Assembly: GCA_965221585.1 (NCBI GenBank)
Contig: OZ244898.1
Coordinates: 2,604,001 to 2,668,000, forward strand
Source: VXYK01 sp965221585
Lineage (GTDB): Bacteria; Actinomycetota; Acidimicrobiia; Acidimicrobiales; Aldehydirespiratoraceae
Length of the DNA stretch: 64,000 bases
Reading direction: 5' to 3'
Shown here one piece after another: positions 17,585 through 25,700 of this stretch (position 1 is its first letter; each line of letters opens with the position of its first letter). Position numbers and translations under genes: made by a program. The notes beneath the pieces were generated by a model. The model was not told the origin of the DNA. It did not search any database and saw only the letters and a program-made list of their open reading frames with translations.

Positions 17585-18187
17585 ATGGCAGGTCCACTTC
17601 CCATGCGTTTCCTGCGCTCCTTCACGCAGGTGTCCGATCTGCCGCATGTGCACGCAGAAATCGCTCTGGTCGGTCGCAGCAACGTCGGCAAGTCGTCGCT
17701 GATCAACGCCCTGGCCCAACGCAAATCCCTGGCCAAGACATCCAAATCCCCAGGCGCGACCAGGCTGTTGAACGCATTCGAGGTGGGCGTCGACGATTCA
17801 GGACGGTGGCTGATGGACCTTCCCGGTTACGGATTCGCCAGAGTGTCCAAAGCCGAACAGCAGCGATGGGCAGTCATGCTCAACACCTACATCGAAGAAC
17901 GGGAGAACCTCGTTTCGATTCTGCTGCTGATCGACTCCGAGATCGGCCCCACCTCACTCGACCTGCAGACCTTGGAATGGCTCAAGCATCTCAACCGCGA
18001 GATCTGCTTCGTCGCCACCAAGGCCGACAAGGTCCGACCCGCCAAGTCCGCTCGGCGCCGTGTCGACCTGTCTCAGAAGCTCGGAGTCGACAAGTCGGAG
18101 ATTCTCTGGGTCAGCGCCAACAAGGGAACTGGTATCGGCGAGCTACGCTCCCGAATCAGCGACCTTCTCCAAGTGCGCAGCCCATAG
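17585..18187 (+). CDS. engB: Ribosome biogenesis GTP-binding protein EngB/YsxC
   Basis: 200-residue cytosolic GTPase of the TrmE-Era-EngA-EngB group, needed for assembly of the large ribosomal subunit in the bacteria studied. The G motifs are complete: GRSNVGKSSLINAL (G1), SPGATRL (G2 region), DLPGYGFARV (G3, the EngB-type DLPGYG), ATKADKV (G4) and VSANKGTGIGEL (G5). Length fits the family (about 195-210). The ATG at 17585 is followed by the usual short N-terminal strand. It is the one clear housekeeping gene in this half of the window and is a useful marker for phylogenetic placement. Confidence 0.96.
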   Translation: MAGPLPMRFLRSFTQVSDLPHVHAEIALVGRSNVGKSSLINALAQRKSLAKTSKSPGATRLLNAFEVGVDDSGRWLMDLPGYGFARVSKAEQQRWAVMLNTYIEERENLVSILLLIDSEIGPTSLDLQTLEWLKHLNREICFVATKADKVRPAKSARRRVDLSQKLGVDKSEILWVSANKGTGIGELRSRISDLLQVRSP

Positions 18188-18204
18188 AGGTCAGTCGATA
18201 GCGA

Positions 18205-18477
18205 TCAGTCGACGGAGATCTGAGCCATCAACTCGGCTCGTTGCTCATCGAAGGTGTCGAGGTCCATCTGGCCGTCGTCGTAGCGACGATGAAGATCCTC
18301 GATCCGGGCCATCAGGTCATCGTTCGACAGCTTCGGGCCATCATCGACGATCTCGTCGCTGCCCGAGTCATCGTCGAACTCGCCCCTTTCGAGGCGCTTC
18401 TCTCGTTTCGCCTGCGCCTTGGCCTTTTTGGCCATGTCACGCTGCCGTTTTGCAAAACTGGATCGTCCGGTTGCCAT
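18205..18477 (-). CDS. Small basic/acidic two-part protein, conserved-hypothetical type
   Basis: 90 residues. The first ~32 residues are highly basic (SFAKRQRDMAKKAKAQAKR, then KRLERG) and helical, like proteins annotated as conserved actinobacterial hypotheticals that start SF-KRQ. The middle is acidic and disordered, and the end (LSNDDLMARIEDLHRRYDDG onward) has a pattern like a short C-terminal oligomerisation helix (SHOCT-like). It may bind nucleic acid or ribosomes, given the basic helix and its position convergent with engB (17 bases between stops), but this is inference only. Coding is supported by codon bias and by the biased domain layout. Confidence 0.75.
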   Translation of the reverse strand: MATGRSSFAKRQRDMAKKAKAQAKREKRLERGEFDDDSGSDEIVDDGPKLSNDDLMARIEDLHRRYDDGQMDLDTFDEQRAELMAQISVD

Positions 18478-18557
18478 TTGCGGGCTCCTCTCCGGTCGAC
18501 TACACCTTGACCTTTAGCCGAATGTTGAGGGTACGGGCATACGCGCCCATTCTCCAA

Positions 18558-18690
18558 CACGTTGCTTGCGCCGGGCACAGCCGGAGCCGCGGTCACCCGT
18601 GCTGTTGTCATCAGGCACGTTGCTTGCGCCGGGCACAGCCGGAGCCGCGCAACCCCTCCGCCAGCACCAGGCACGTTGCTTGTGCCGGGT
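18558..18690 (+). repeat. Short intergenic direct repeats, three copies at ~57-base spacing
   Basis: Two identical 34-base copies (18558-18591 and 18616-18649) start CACGTTGCTTGCGCCGGGCA, and a third, truncated copy at 18672-18690 has one change (CTTGTGCC). Each full copy contains CCGG-N6-CCGG, able to fold into a small hairpin. The spacers (24 and 22 bases) differ in sequence. They lie in the 257-base gap between the small-protein gene and the P450 gene. Too few and too short for a CRISPR array; more like a REP-type or regulatory repeat. Confidence 0.85.
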
Positions 18691-18734
18691 GGCGGATCTG
18701 CAAGATTGGGGGGTCTTCTTCTAAGTTGTGGAGC

Positions 18735-19982
18735 GTGAGTACCGAAACGAAACCCGAAGGACTGGCTCTGCACCGACCGGAAACCTACGTCGCGGGACCA
18801 CCGCATGACCTGTTCACACGTCTGCGTCGTGAAGAACCGGTCGTTTTTCAGGAGATGGAGGACGAACCCGGCTACTGGGCCGTCCTGCGCCACGCCGACG
18901 TGATGCATGTCGCCAAACACCCTGAGATTTTCTCAGCCCACGAAGGCGGTGTCGTCATCGAGAACCTTGACGAACCCGGTCTGGCACAGATGCGCGACAT
19001 GCTGTTGGCCATGGATCCGCCGCGTCACACCGCCTACCGACGGCCGATCTCACCGGAGTTCAAAGCTCGCGTTATCGGTGCCATGGAGGAACGGATCCGC
19101 ACGATCACAATAGAGATCCTCGACCGGGCCGAGGCACTGGCTGAAGATGCACTGGCTGAAGAGGCAGAGGGCCCTGAAGTAGAGTTCGTTCACGATGTCT
19201 GCGCCCATCTGCCGAGCCAGGTCGTCGGCGAGCTGATGGGACTGCCACGCGAGGACTGGCCGGCCATTCACGCCATGGCCGAACGCAACAGCGGAGGACA
19301 GGATCCCGACATCGCCGCCGCCGAGGAACGCGGCTCCTCGAGCATCGACATGGCGATGTACGGAATGGCCTTCGCCGCCAAGCGCAGGGAGCAACCACTG
19401 CAAGGCGACCTGACCGACCTGCTGCTGGGCACTGAGTTCGACGGCAAGTTGATGACCGACCTTGATTTCGGACGTTTCTTCGTCCAGTTGGTGACTGCCG
19501 GCAACGACACCACCCGAACCATGCTGTCGGGTGGCCTGCTTGCCCTACTGCAGCATCCCGAACAGTTGCAGATGCTGCGCGACGATCCCTCACTGCTGCC
19601 CAAGGCCGTCGAGGAGGTCTTGCGGTGGGCCAACCCTCTGCATTATTTCCGGCGCACTGCGCTCGTCGACACCGAACTGGGCGGAAAGTCGATAGCGGCA
19701 GGAGACAAGGTGGCGATGATCTACACGTCTGCCAACCGCGACGAAGCCGTCTTCGAAAATCCTCAGGATTTCGACATCACCCGAGACCCCAACCATCATC
19801 TCTCGTTCGGTTTCGGCACACATTTCTGTCTAGGGGTGCATCTGGCCCGCTTGGAGGGTCGGGTTTTCTTCGACGAGGTGCTCAAACGCTGGTCTCGCAT
19901 CGAGTTGACGGGCGAACCGAGGCGCCAACAGTCGAACCTCAACAATTCCCTGAAGTACCTCCCGGTGCGTCTGATTCGCTAA
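18735..19982 (+). CDS. Cytochrome P450 (steroid/fatty-acid-type, CYP125/CYP142-like)
   Basis: 415-residue soluble bacterial P450 from GTG 18735. Longer in-frame sequence upstream runs through the intergenic repeats and is not coding. Visible are the I-helix oxygen-activation motif VTAGNDTTR (about residue 255), the K-helix EEVLRW (about 296) and the heme-binding loop FGFGTHFCLGVHLAR with the proximal Cys at about 364. The sequence style (MDPPRHTAYRRPISPEF, FRRTALVDTELGG) resembles mycobacterial CYP125/142/124 enzymes that hydroxylate sterol side chains or branched lipids. It needs a ferredoxin and reductase, neither of which is encoded nearby. The adjacent SDR, dienelactone hydrolase and dioxygenase genes suggest an oxidative catabolism cluster. 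Confidence 0.93.
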   Translation: MSTETKPEGLALHRPETYVAGPPHDLFTRLRREEPVVFQEMEDEPGYWAVLRHADVMHVAKHPEIFSAHEGGVVIENLDEPGLAQMRDMLLAMDPPRHTAYRRPISPEFKARVIGAMEERIRTITIEILDRAEALAEDALAEEAEGPEVEFVHDVCAHLPSQVVGELMGLPREDWPAIHAMAERNSGGQDPDIAAAEERGSSSIDMAMYGMAFAAKRREQPLQGDLTDLLLGTEFDGKLMTDLDFGRFFVQLVTAGNDTTRTMLSGGLLALLQHPEQLQMLRDDPSLLPKAVEEVLRWANPLHYFRRTALVDTELGGKSIAAGDKVAMIYTSANRDEAVFENPQDFDITRDPNHHLSFGFGTHFCLGVHLARLEGRVFFDEVLKRWSRIELTGEPRRQQSNLNNSLKYLPVRLIR

Positions 19983-20016
19983 CAGTGCGGTTGCACGCCC
20001 ACGGTGCAACCAGCCA

Positions 20017-20811
20017 TTACTTGGCGACGGTGGACAGGCCGCCGCCGACGGGGACGACGGCACCGGTCACATATGAGGCCGCGGCGGAGGCGAGGTAGAT
20101 CGCCACACCAGCCATGTCGTCGGGAGCGCCGATTCTGCCCAGCGGAACATCTTTGGCGATTCCGGCACGAGCCACCGGGTCGTTGAGGGCGAAAGCCATC
20201 ATCTGGGAGTCGAACGGTCCTGGGGCGATGGCGTTGACTGTGATTTGTTCGCTGGCGAGCTGCTTGGCGAGGTGACGGGTCAGCATGTGTACCGCCGCTT
20301 TCGACGAGGAATAGGAGAAGGTGTCCATCTCCGGCGGTGTAAGCCCGTTCACCGAACCGATATTGATGACTCGGGCTGGATGTGACTGCTGGGCCGCGGC
20401 ACGAAGCAGCGGCAGCAGCCGCTGGGTCAGGAAGAACACTCCTCGGACGTTCACGTTCATGACCTTGTCCCAACCCTGAGCGCCGAAGTCGTCGAGCGGC
20501 TCACCCCAGGATGCACCGGCGTTGTTGACCAGAATGTCCAACGAATCCCAACGGTCGTTGACAGCGGCCACGAGGTGGTCGATGCCTTCGTCGCTGGACA
20601 GGTCGCTGGGAACAGCGATGCAGGTGCCCTTGGCCGACATCTCATCGGCAACAGCAGTCACCTGCTCGATCTTGCGGGCGGTGATGACCACCTCACAGCC
20701 GGCGTCGAGCAGGCCCTCGGTGATCATGCGTCCGATACCGCGACTACCACCCGTGACAACAGCTCGTCGGCCCTCGAGCCCGAACAGCGAAGTGATGCGA
20801 TTGACGTCCAT
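20017..20811 (-). CDS. SDR-family oxidoreductase (Rossmann-fold, classical)
   Basis: 264 residues from ATG 20811, with AGGAG 7 bases upstream in CAGGAGCGCTC. Cofactor motif TGGSRGIG (about residue 20), NNAG at about residue 96, Ser of the catalytic site in INIGSVNGL, and the YSSSKAA Tyr-x-x-x-Lys motif at about residue 166. This is a complete classical short-chain dehydrogenase, NAD(P)-dependent, acting on a hydroxyl or keto group. The GSRGIG pattern followed by TARK suggests NADP(H) preference, but weakly. The end GGGLSTVAK is normal. It is transcribed towards the P450 gene (stops 34 bases apart) and divergently from the dienelactone hydrolase gene, sharing a 61-base promoter gap. Confidence 0.92.
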   Translation of the reverse strand: MDVNRITSLFGLEGRRAVVTGGSRGIGRMITEGLLDAGCEVVITARKIEQVTAVADEMSAKGTCIAVPSDLSSDEGIDHLVAAVNDRWDSLDILVNNAGASWGEPLDDFGAQGWDKVMNVNVRGVFFLTQRLLPLLRAAAQQSHPARVINIGSVNGLTPPEMDTFSYSSSKAAVHMLTRHLAKQLASEQITVNAIAPGPFDSQMMAFALNDPVARAGIAKDVPLGRIGAPDDMAGVAIYLASAAASYVTGAVVPVGGGLSTVAK

Positions 20812-20872
20812 GAGCGCTCCTGTGAAATCGGCGAATCTGCGTGAGCACCCTAACGCCCTTAGACTCCAAGCC

Positions 20873-21580
20873 ATGCCAACAACAACAGACCACACATTTG
20901 CCGGGGCCGACGGCGATGTCCCCGCAATCCTGTGCACACCCGACGGCGGCAGCGGACCCGGCGTGGTGCTGATCCAGGAGATCTTCGGGATCAACGACTA
21001 CATTCTCAGCGTTGCCGAGCGCCTGGCCAACGAGGGTTATGTGGTGCTGGCTCCCCACATGTACTGGAGGATCCAGCACCCGTTCCGGGTCGACGCTCGG
21101 GGCCCCGAAGACTTGGGGCCGGCTTTCGAGATCGCCAATCAGCATCCTCCCGAAGATGGTGTCGCAGACATCGGTGCTGCGCTGGATCACCTGTCGGGCC
21201 GCTCCGAAGTTACGGGCGGTGTTGCGGTTATGGGGTTCTGCTTCGGCGGTTCGATGACCTATTTGGCGGCCTCCGCCCACGATCCGGCCTGCGCCGTGTC
21301 GTACTACGGATCGATGATCGGCGAGAACCTCGACAAGGCCTCCGAGATCAGCTGCCCGATCCTGTTCCACTTCGGCGACGACGATCCTTTCCTTCCCAAC
21401 GAGCATGTGGACGGCCTGCGGGCAGCCACCGAGCGGATGGCCAACGTCGAGATTCTGGTGCAGGCAGGGGCTGGTCATGCCTTCGACAACGACAAGAACC
21501 CGATGTTCGCGAACCCGTCGGCCGCCGCCGCCTCCTGGGCCCGCACCTCAGAGTTCCTCAGAACCCATCTTCACGGGTAA
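20873..21580 (+). CDS. Dienelactone hydrolase family protein
   Basis: 235-residue alpha/beta-hydrolase. The nucleophile is a cysteine in GFCFGGSM (about residue 123), the acid is in FGDDDPFLP (about 169) and the histidine is in GAGHAFDN (about 202), which is the Cys-Asp-His triad of dienelactone hydrolases. IQEIFGINDYI near residue 35 matches the Glu-containing segment that holds the Cys in its resting state. The classical reaction opens dienelactone to maleylacetate in chlorocatechol breakdown, but many family members hydrolyse other lactones or esters. No chlorocatechol genes are nearby, so the physiological substrate is not determined. The start at ATG 20873 excludes a long upstream frame that would overlap the SDR gene. 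Confidence 0.92.
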   Translation: MPTTTDHTFAGADGDVPAILCTPDGGSGPGVVLIQEIFGINDYILSVAERLANEGYVVLAPHMYWRIQHPFRVDARGPEDLGPAFEIANQHPPEDGVADIGAALDHLSGRSEVTGGVAVMGFCFGGSMTYLAASAHDPACAVSYYGSMIGENLDKASEISCPILFHFGDDDPFLPNEHVDGLRAATERMANVEILVQAGAGHAFDNDKNPMFANPSAAAASWARTSEFLRTHLHG

Positions 21581-21618
21581 GGCGCCCAGCGTCCTGGCGG
21601 GCGCGCTTAGGTCACTGT

Positions 21619-22494
21619 CTAGAACTCGTAGCCACCGATGCCGTAGAAGCCACTGGAGGCGGTCTTGGGGGTGCGGTGACGGGGCAGAATCTCGGCGTCG
21701 TCGGGTGGCATCGGATCGTCACCGAGCACTGTCGAGCGGCGCAGCACCCGTCGTTCGGAGGTGTCGTCGACCACCGAATGCAGGGTCACCCGTTCGTCCC
21801 AGAGCACCACATCGCCAACATTCCAGCGCCAGCGACAGCTGAACTTCACCTGCTCCTCCCAGCGGAACAGGAAGGACAGGAGGTTCTGTGACTCTGGGCG
21901 GGAGAGCTGCGGGATCCTGCGGCTGAACTGCTTGTTGACATACAGGCTCTTACGCCCAGTATCGGGATGGACACGCACGACCGGGTGCTCCGCCGCGGGT
22001 GCGCCACCGGTGCGAGTGTCTTCATGCAGGCAGGTCAGCCCCTCCAGGAACTGCTTCATAGCCTCTGACAGCGAGTTGTAGACCTCGTAGCAGTTGATCC
22101 ACATCGTGTCGCCACCCCACGGCGGCGACTCGACCATATGCAGCAGGGCAGCGACCGGCGGATGGTCCGAGCAGGTGAAGTCGGTGTGCCAGACATCGGC
22201 TTTGGGAGTCGTCGAGGTGTCGAGCACGATCACTTCGGGGATCTCTGGATCGACCTTGTCGAGGTAGGGGTGGATCTCAAGGGGCCCGAAGATCGCGGCA
22301 ATGTCACGCAGACCCTCGGCGGTCGGGTCCAACCCTGGCATGAAGAGGACCAGGTTCTCGTTGAGCGCCTGCTTCAATTCGTCGACCACAGCGCTGACCG
22401 CGGAAAAATCGAGTCCTACAACCTCGGCTCCGAGCGAACCCGCAATGGGGCGCACTTCGAGTTTGGGGGGTGACGCCACTGAAGATGATCCCAT
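21619..22494 (-). CDS. TauD/TfdA-family Fe(II)/2-oxoglutarate dioxygenase
   Basis: 291 residues. The iron-binding facial triad is visible as WHTDFT (His and Asp, about residue 115) and TLHSVVDD (second His, about 248), with the 2-oxoglutarate-binding Arg in SERRVLRRSTV. N-terminal PIAGSLGAEVVGLDF and the GGDTMWIN segment are standard for TauD/TfdA enzymes. Such enzymes hydroxylate taurine, alkyl sulfates, aryloxyacetates or similar compounds next to a carboxylate or sulfonate; the residues here do not decide among them. The convergent neighbour is the dienelactone hydrolase (38 bases between stops), and the 5' side faces the giant surface-protein gene. Confidence 0.92.
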   Translation of the reverse strand: MGSSSVASPPKLEVRPIAGSLGAEVVGLDFSAVSAVVDELKQALNENLVLFMPGLDPTAEGLRDIAAIFGPLEIHPYLDKVDPEIPEVIVLDTSTTPKADVWHTDFTCSDHPPVAALLHMVESPPWGGDTMWINCYEVYNSLSEAMKQFLEGLTCLHEDTRTGGAPAAEHPVVRVHPDTGRKSLYVNKQFSRRIPQLSRPESQNLLSFLFRWEEQVKFSCRWRWNVGDVVLWDERVTLHSVVDDTSERRVLRRSTVLGDDPMPPDDAEILPRHRTPKTASSGFYGIGGYEF

Positions 22495-22607
22495 GAGACC
22501 GAGCCTACCGTCCTTCGGAGAACCGACGAAAGTCGGCGCGCCCCGAACGGCCCCAGTCAGAATTCGACGGCAGCTGGGGGGTGCTCAAAGAACCAAGTAA
22601 TCACGTT

Positions 22608-22636
22608 TTGAATTGGACTGGGAACTCCTAGATTAT
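22608..22636 (+). promoter_or_regulatory. Candidate sigma-70-type promoter of the giant gene
   Basis: TTGAAT (22608-22613), 17-base spacer, GATTAT (22631-22636), lying in the AT-richer part of the 291-base gap between the dioxygenase gene and the giant gene. Transcription would begin near 22643 and leave a ~143-base leader before ATG 22786. Nothing else recognisable lies in the gap. Assigned by eye only. Confidence 0.4.
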
Positions 22637-22785
22637 GTGTCTTGGGAAGCAATGAGTCCTTAAGGGCAAACGAGACCCTACCCAAGTCTTTCGAGTCAGC
22701 AGACGCCGAGTTGTGTGAGTCTCGACTGCCGCCGCGGAGAGTCGGGTTGTCTGGTGTGGGGCGGATTCAGATGGGAGGTGTCGGC

Positions 22786-25700
22786 ATGAGTGAGCGGCAT
22801 AGTGTGGATGCTCTTCCCCCCCCCCCTCCCTCTCCCTCTCCCTCTCCTTCTCGCTTGCCTCGTTTTGTGGGTTGGCGGGGCTTTGGTCTAGGGGTTGGTG
22901 TGCGCTGGTCGACTGCGGCGTTGGCGGTGGCGTTGCTGGGGTCGTTGCTGGCGGTGGTGCCGGTGGGGCTGCCGTTGGCGGGCGGGCCGTCTGAGGCGGG
23001 GGCGCAGCAGGTCACTTCGCAGGCGGTTCTGCATCGGGTCACGATTGCGGAGGGGCAGACCCGCGCCTTCCGGATCACGAACATTCCCACCCGGCCGGAG
23101 TACTACCTCCACACGAGCGTCAGCGGCTCGTTCACCGCTGAGGCCAGCGACATAACGGCCACCACCGCCAATCTGCGCGGCGCGGCGCAGCAGATACCCC
23201 CCGATGCCGCCGGCCCGAGGGCCTATCCCGATTCGGTCTATGGCCGCATCCGTTTCGAGGTGACGGCGAACGCCGACAGCGACGGCACGGGCGATGAGAC
23301 GTTCGGGGTGCGGTTGTGCACCACAGCGAACTGCACCGGCGGCACGATCCTGGGCGACTGGACGGTGACGATCACCGAGCCGGAGGCCGACACCACCCTC
23401 ACCGGCACGGGAGCGACGGTCACCATTGCCGGTGGCAGTGCGGTGTCGGTGATGGAGGAGTCCGCCAATGGCGACGGCCGCGACCGGCGCGCTGCGTTCG
23501 AGATCACCCTTGCCTCGAGTCCCACCCAGGACATCGTGGTGGTGGCCTCTACTACGACGGGGGTGCGCACCGGCTCGTCGTCTATGGGCCCGTTCGCGCG
23601 GTTGAACAGCTCTTTATCGCGCGACTACCCGGCCCATGGCGCCAACGGCCACGACCCGGTGCAGGCCGAGTATGTGGTGGGGTACTGGCCGTCGGGTGCC
23701 ACGGACCTGTCGCGGGAGTTCACGGTGATCTCCACCGACAACGCGGTGGACACGCCCGGCGGGGTTCTCGAGGGCAATCTCACGTTCAGGGTCTTGCAGG
23801 GCTCGGTGAACGCCGGCGACGGCACCGCCTACAACGACTCCACGGCGAATAACGCCGTTGTCGTGTCTGGCATTTCGATCCCGAGCCTGCCGGTGCGGGT
23901 GACTGATGATGACGAGCCGACACGGGTGCGTCTGCTGGCTGCGAGCACTCCGGATAACACGGCGATGGAGGGCAGCACCGACAAGGCCTCCGTCTTGGTG
24001 CGCCTGGACCGTGCGCTGGTAGCTGGCGAGGAGGTCACCGCGGCGCTGACGTTCAATGGCGCGGCGCTGGGCACGAACTTCTCTTTGGCCGCGGCCGGCG
24101 GGCAGACCGGCGTGTCCTACGCCGACTCCGACGACGGCACAGGCGGGCTGGTGACTCTGGCGGGGGCGGGGGTGCAGCAGGGCGTGATCGAGGTGACCGC
24201 GCTCGCCGACGGCGACTCGGTCAGCCAGACGCTCCAGATCGGGTTGCCGCCCACTGACCAGCCGTGGCGTGCCAATTTCCACCGCTCGAACCTCGCCGGC
24301 GGTGTCTGCGCCGCGCACGGCTGCCCTGACCGTCCCCAGGGCGACCCCGGCCAGCGGTTCCAGTCGGTCACCCTCGCCGAGGCCGTGCCGGGCCTCGCGA
24401 TCATCGAGCACGACGATCCCCACATGCGCGTGGTGACTGAGGGCGTCGACTACAGCTACGACATTCGGCTGAACACCCGGCCGACCAGCGACGTGACCGT
24501 CACCACCACGATCTCATCGGGCGGGGCGGTGAGCGCCGGCGGCACGCTCACGTTCACCAACAGCAACTGGGCGACGCCCCAGACCGTCATCGTCACCCCG
24601 ACGAACAACAGCAACGACGAGCCGCGGCGGACCATCACCGTTACCCACGCCCTCAGCGGCGACACCGCCTACGCCGCCCTGGCCGACGTCGCCCACCAGG
24701 TGAGCGTGCTCGACGACGACCCCACGACGGTCACCATGGCCGGCGCGGGCGTGCGCGACCCGAACAACGATGCGACCGCCCAGAACATCTCGCGGGTGAT
24801 GGTGGAGGGCGACGCGACGCTGGTGGACCGCACCCTGACGCTCACCTTGAGCCGCGCCCTGGTCGAAGGCGAGTATGTGCGGGTGCCGTTGCGCCTCGAG
24901 GCGGTCGCCAACGGCAACACGCCGACCATAGAGGAGCCGACCGAGGAGGAAGGCGAGCTGGACCCGCCGCCCCTCGGCGGCGCCTGGCCCAACGACATCG
25001 GCGAGCGGCGCGTGGTCACCAACGACTACCGCGGCGTGCGCGCCAGCGCGAACGTGGCCTGGCCGCCCCAGCACAACGACTTCGTCATGACCGCGACGGG
25101 CACCGGCGTGTCCTATGAGCACTCCAACCGGTACACCCCCAACCATGTCGGCTTCCGCTACGTCGAGTTCCGCGGCGCCGGCGCGCAGACCGCCACCATC
25201 GTCGTGCACGCCAAAGACGGGTTCGACGACGGCGAGACCTACGACGAGGCGTTCGCGGTCACGTTCCCCAACGACTTCTACCTGTTCGACGCCGACACCG
25301 ACAATCCGCTCAGCAGCGCCCCCGTCGACACCAACCTCGGCGGCGGCCTCCAAGCCCAACCCGCCGGCGCGCAAGGGTGGTTCGGCATCACCGACAAGGG
25401 CCTGGAAGGCATCGACCCATCGCTCGCACAGGTGCCTCGGGACTGGCCCCTGCTGCCGCCCGGGCTGACGATCGGCGACAAGTTCCGGCTGCTGTATGTG
25501 ACCACGGCCACCACCGCGGCCTCCCAAATCGGCCACGCCTACTACAACGACTTCGTCCGAGCCGAGATCACCCGCGACCAGCTGAAACAGGGCGGGGTGC
25601 CGGACCTCAAGCCCTACGCAGACCACTTCGCCGCGGTCATCAGCACCAACTCCGACGGCCAGAACCCTGGCGGCAACGCCTCCCTCAACGCCAACCTGGA

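Noticed and set aside
18558..18690. CRISPR array
   Set aside because: Only two full repeats and one fragment, uneven spacers of 22-24 bases, and no cas genes in the window.
22642..22785. TTG 22642 as the start of the giant protein
   Set aside because: The added 48 residues contain no recognisable export signal and there is no ribosome site; ATG 22786 with GGGAGG or GTG 22900 are better.
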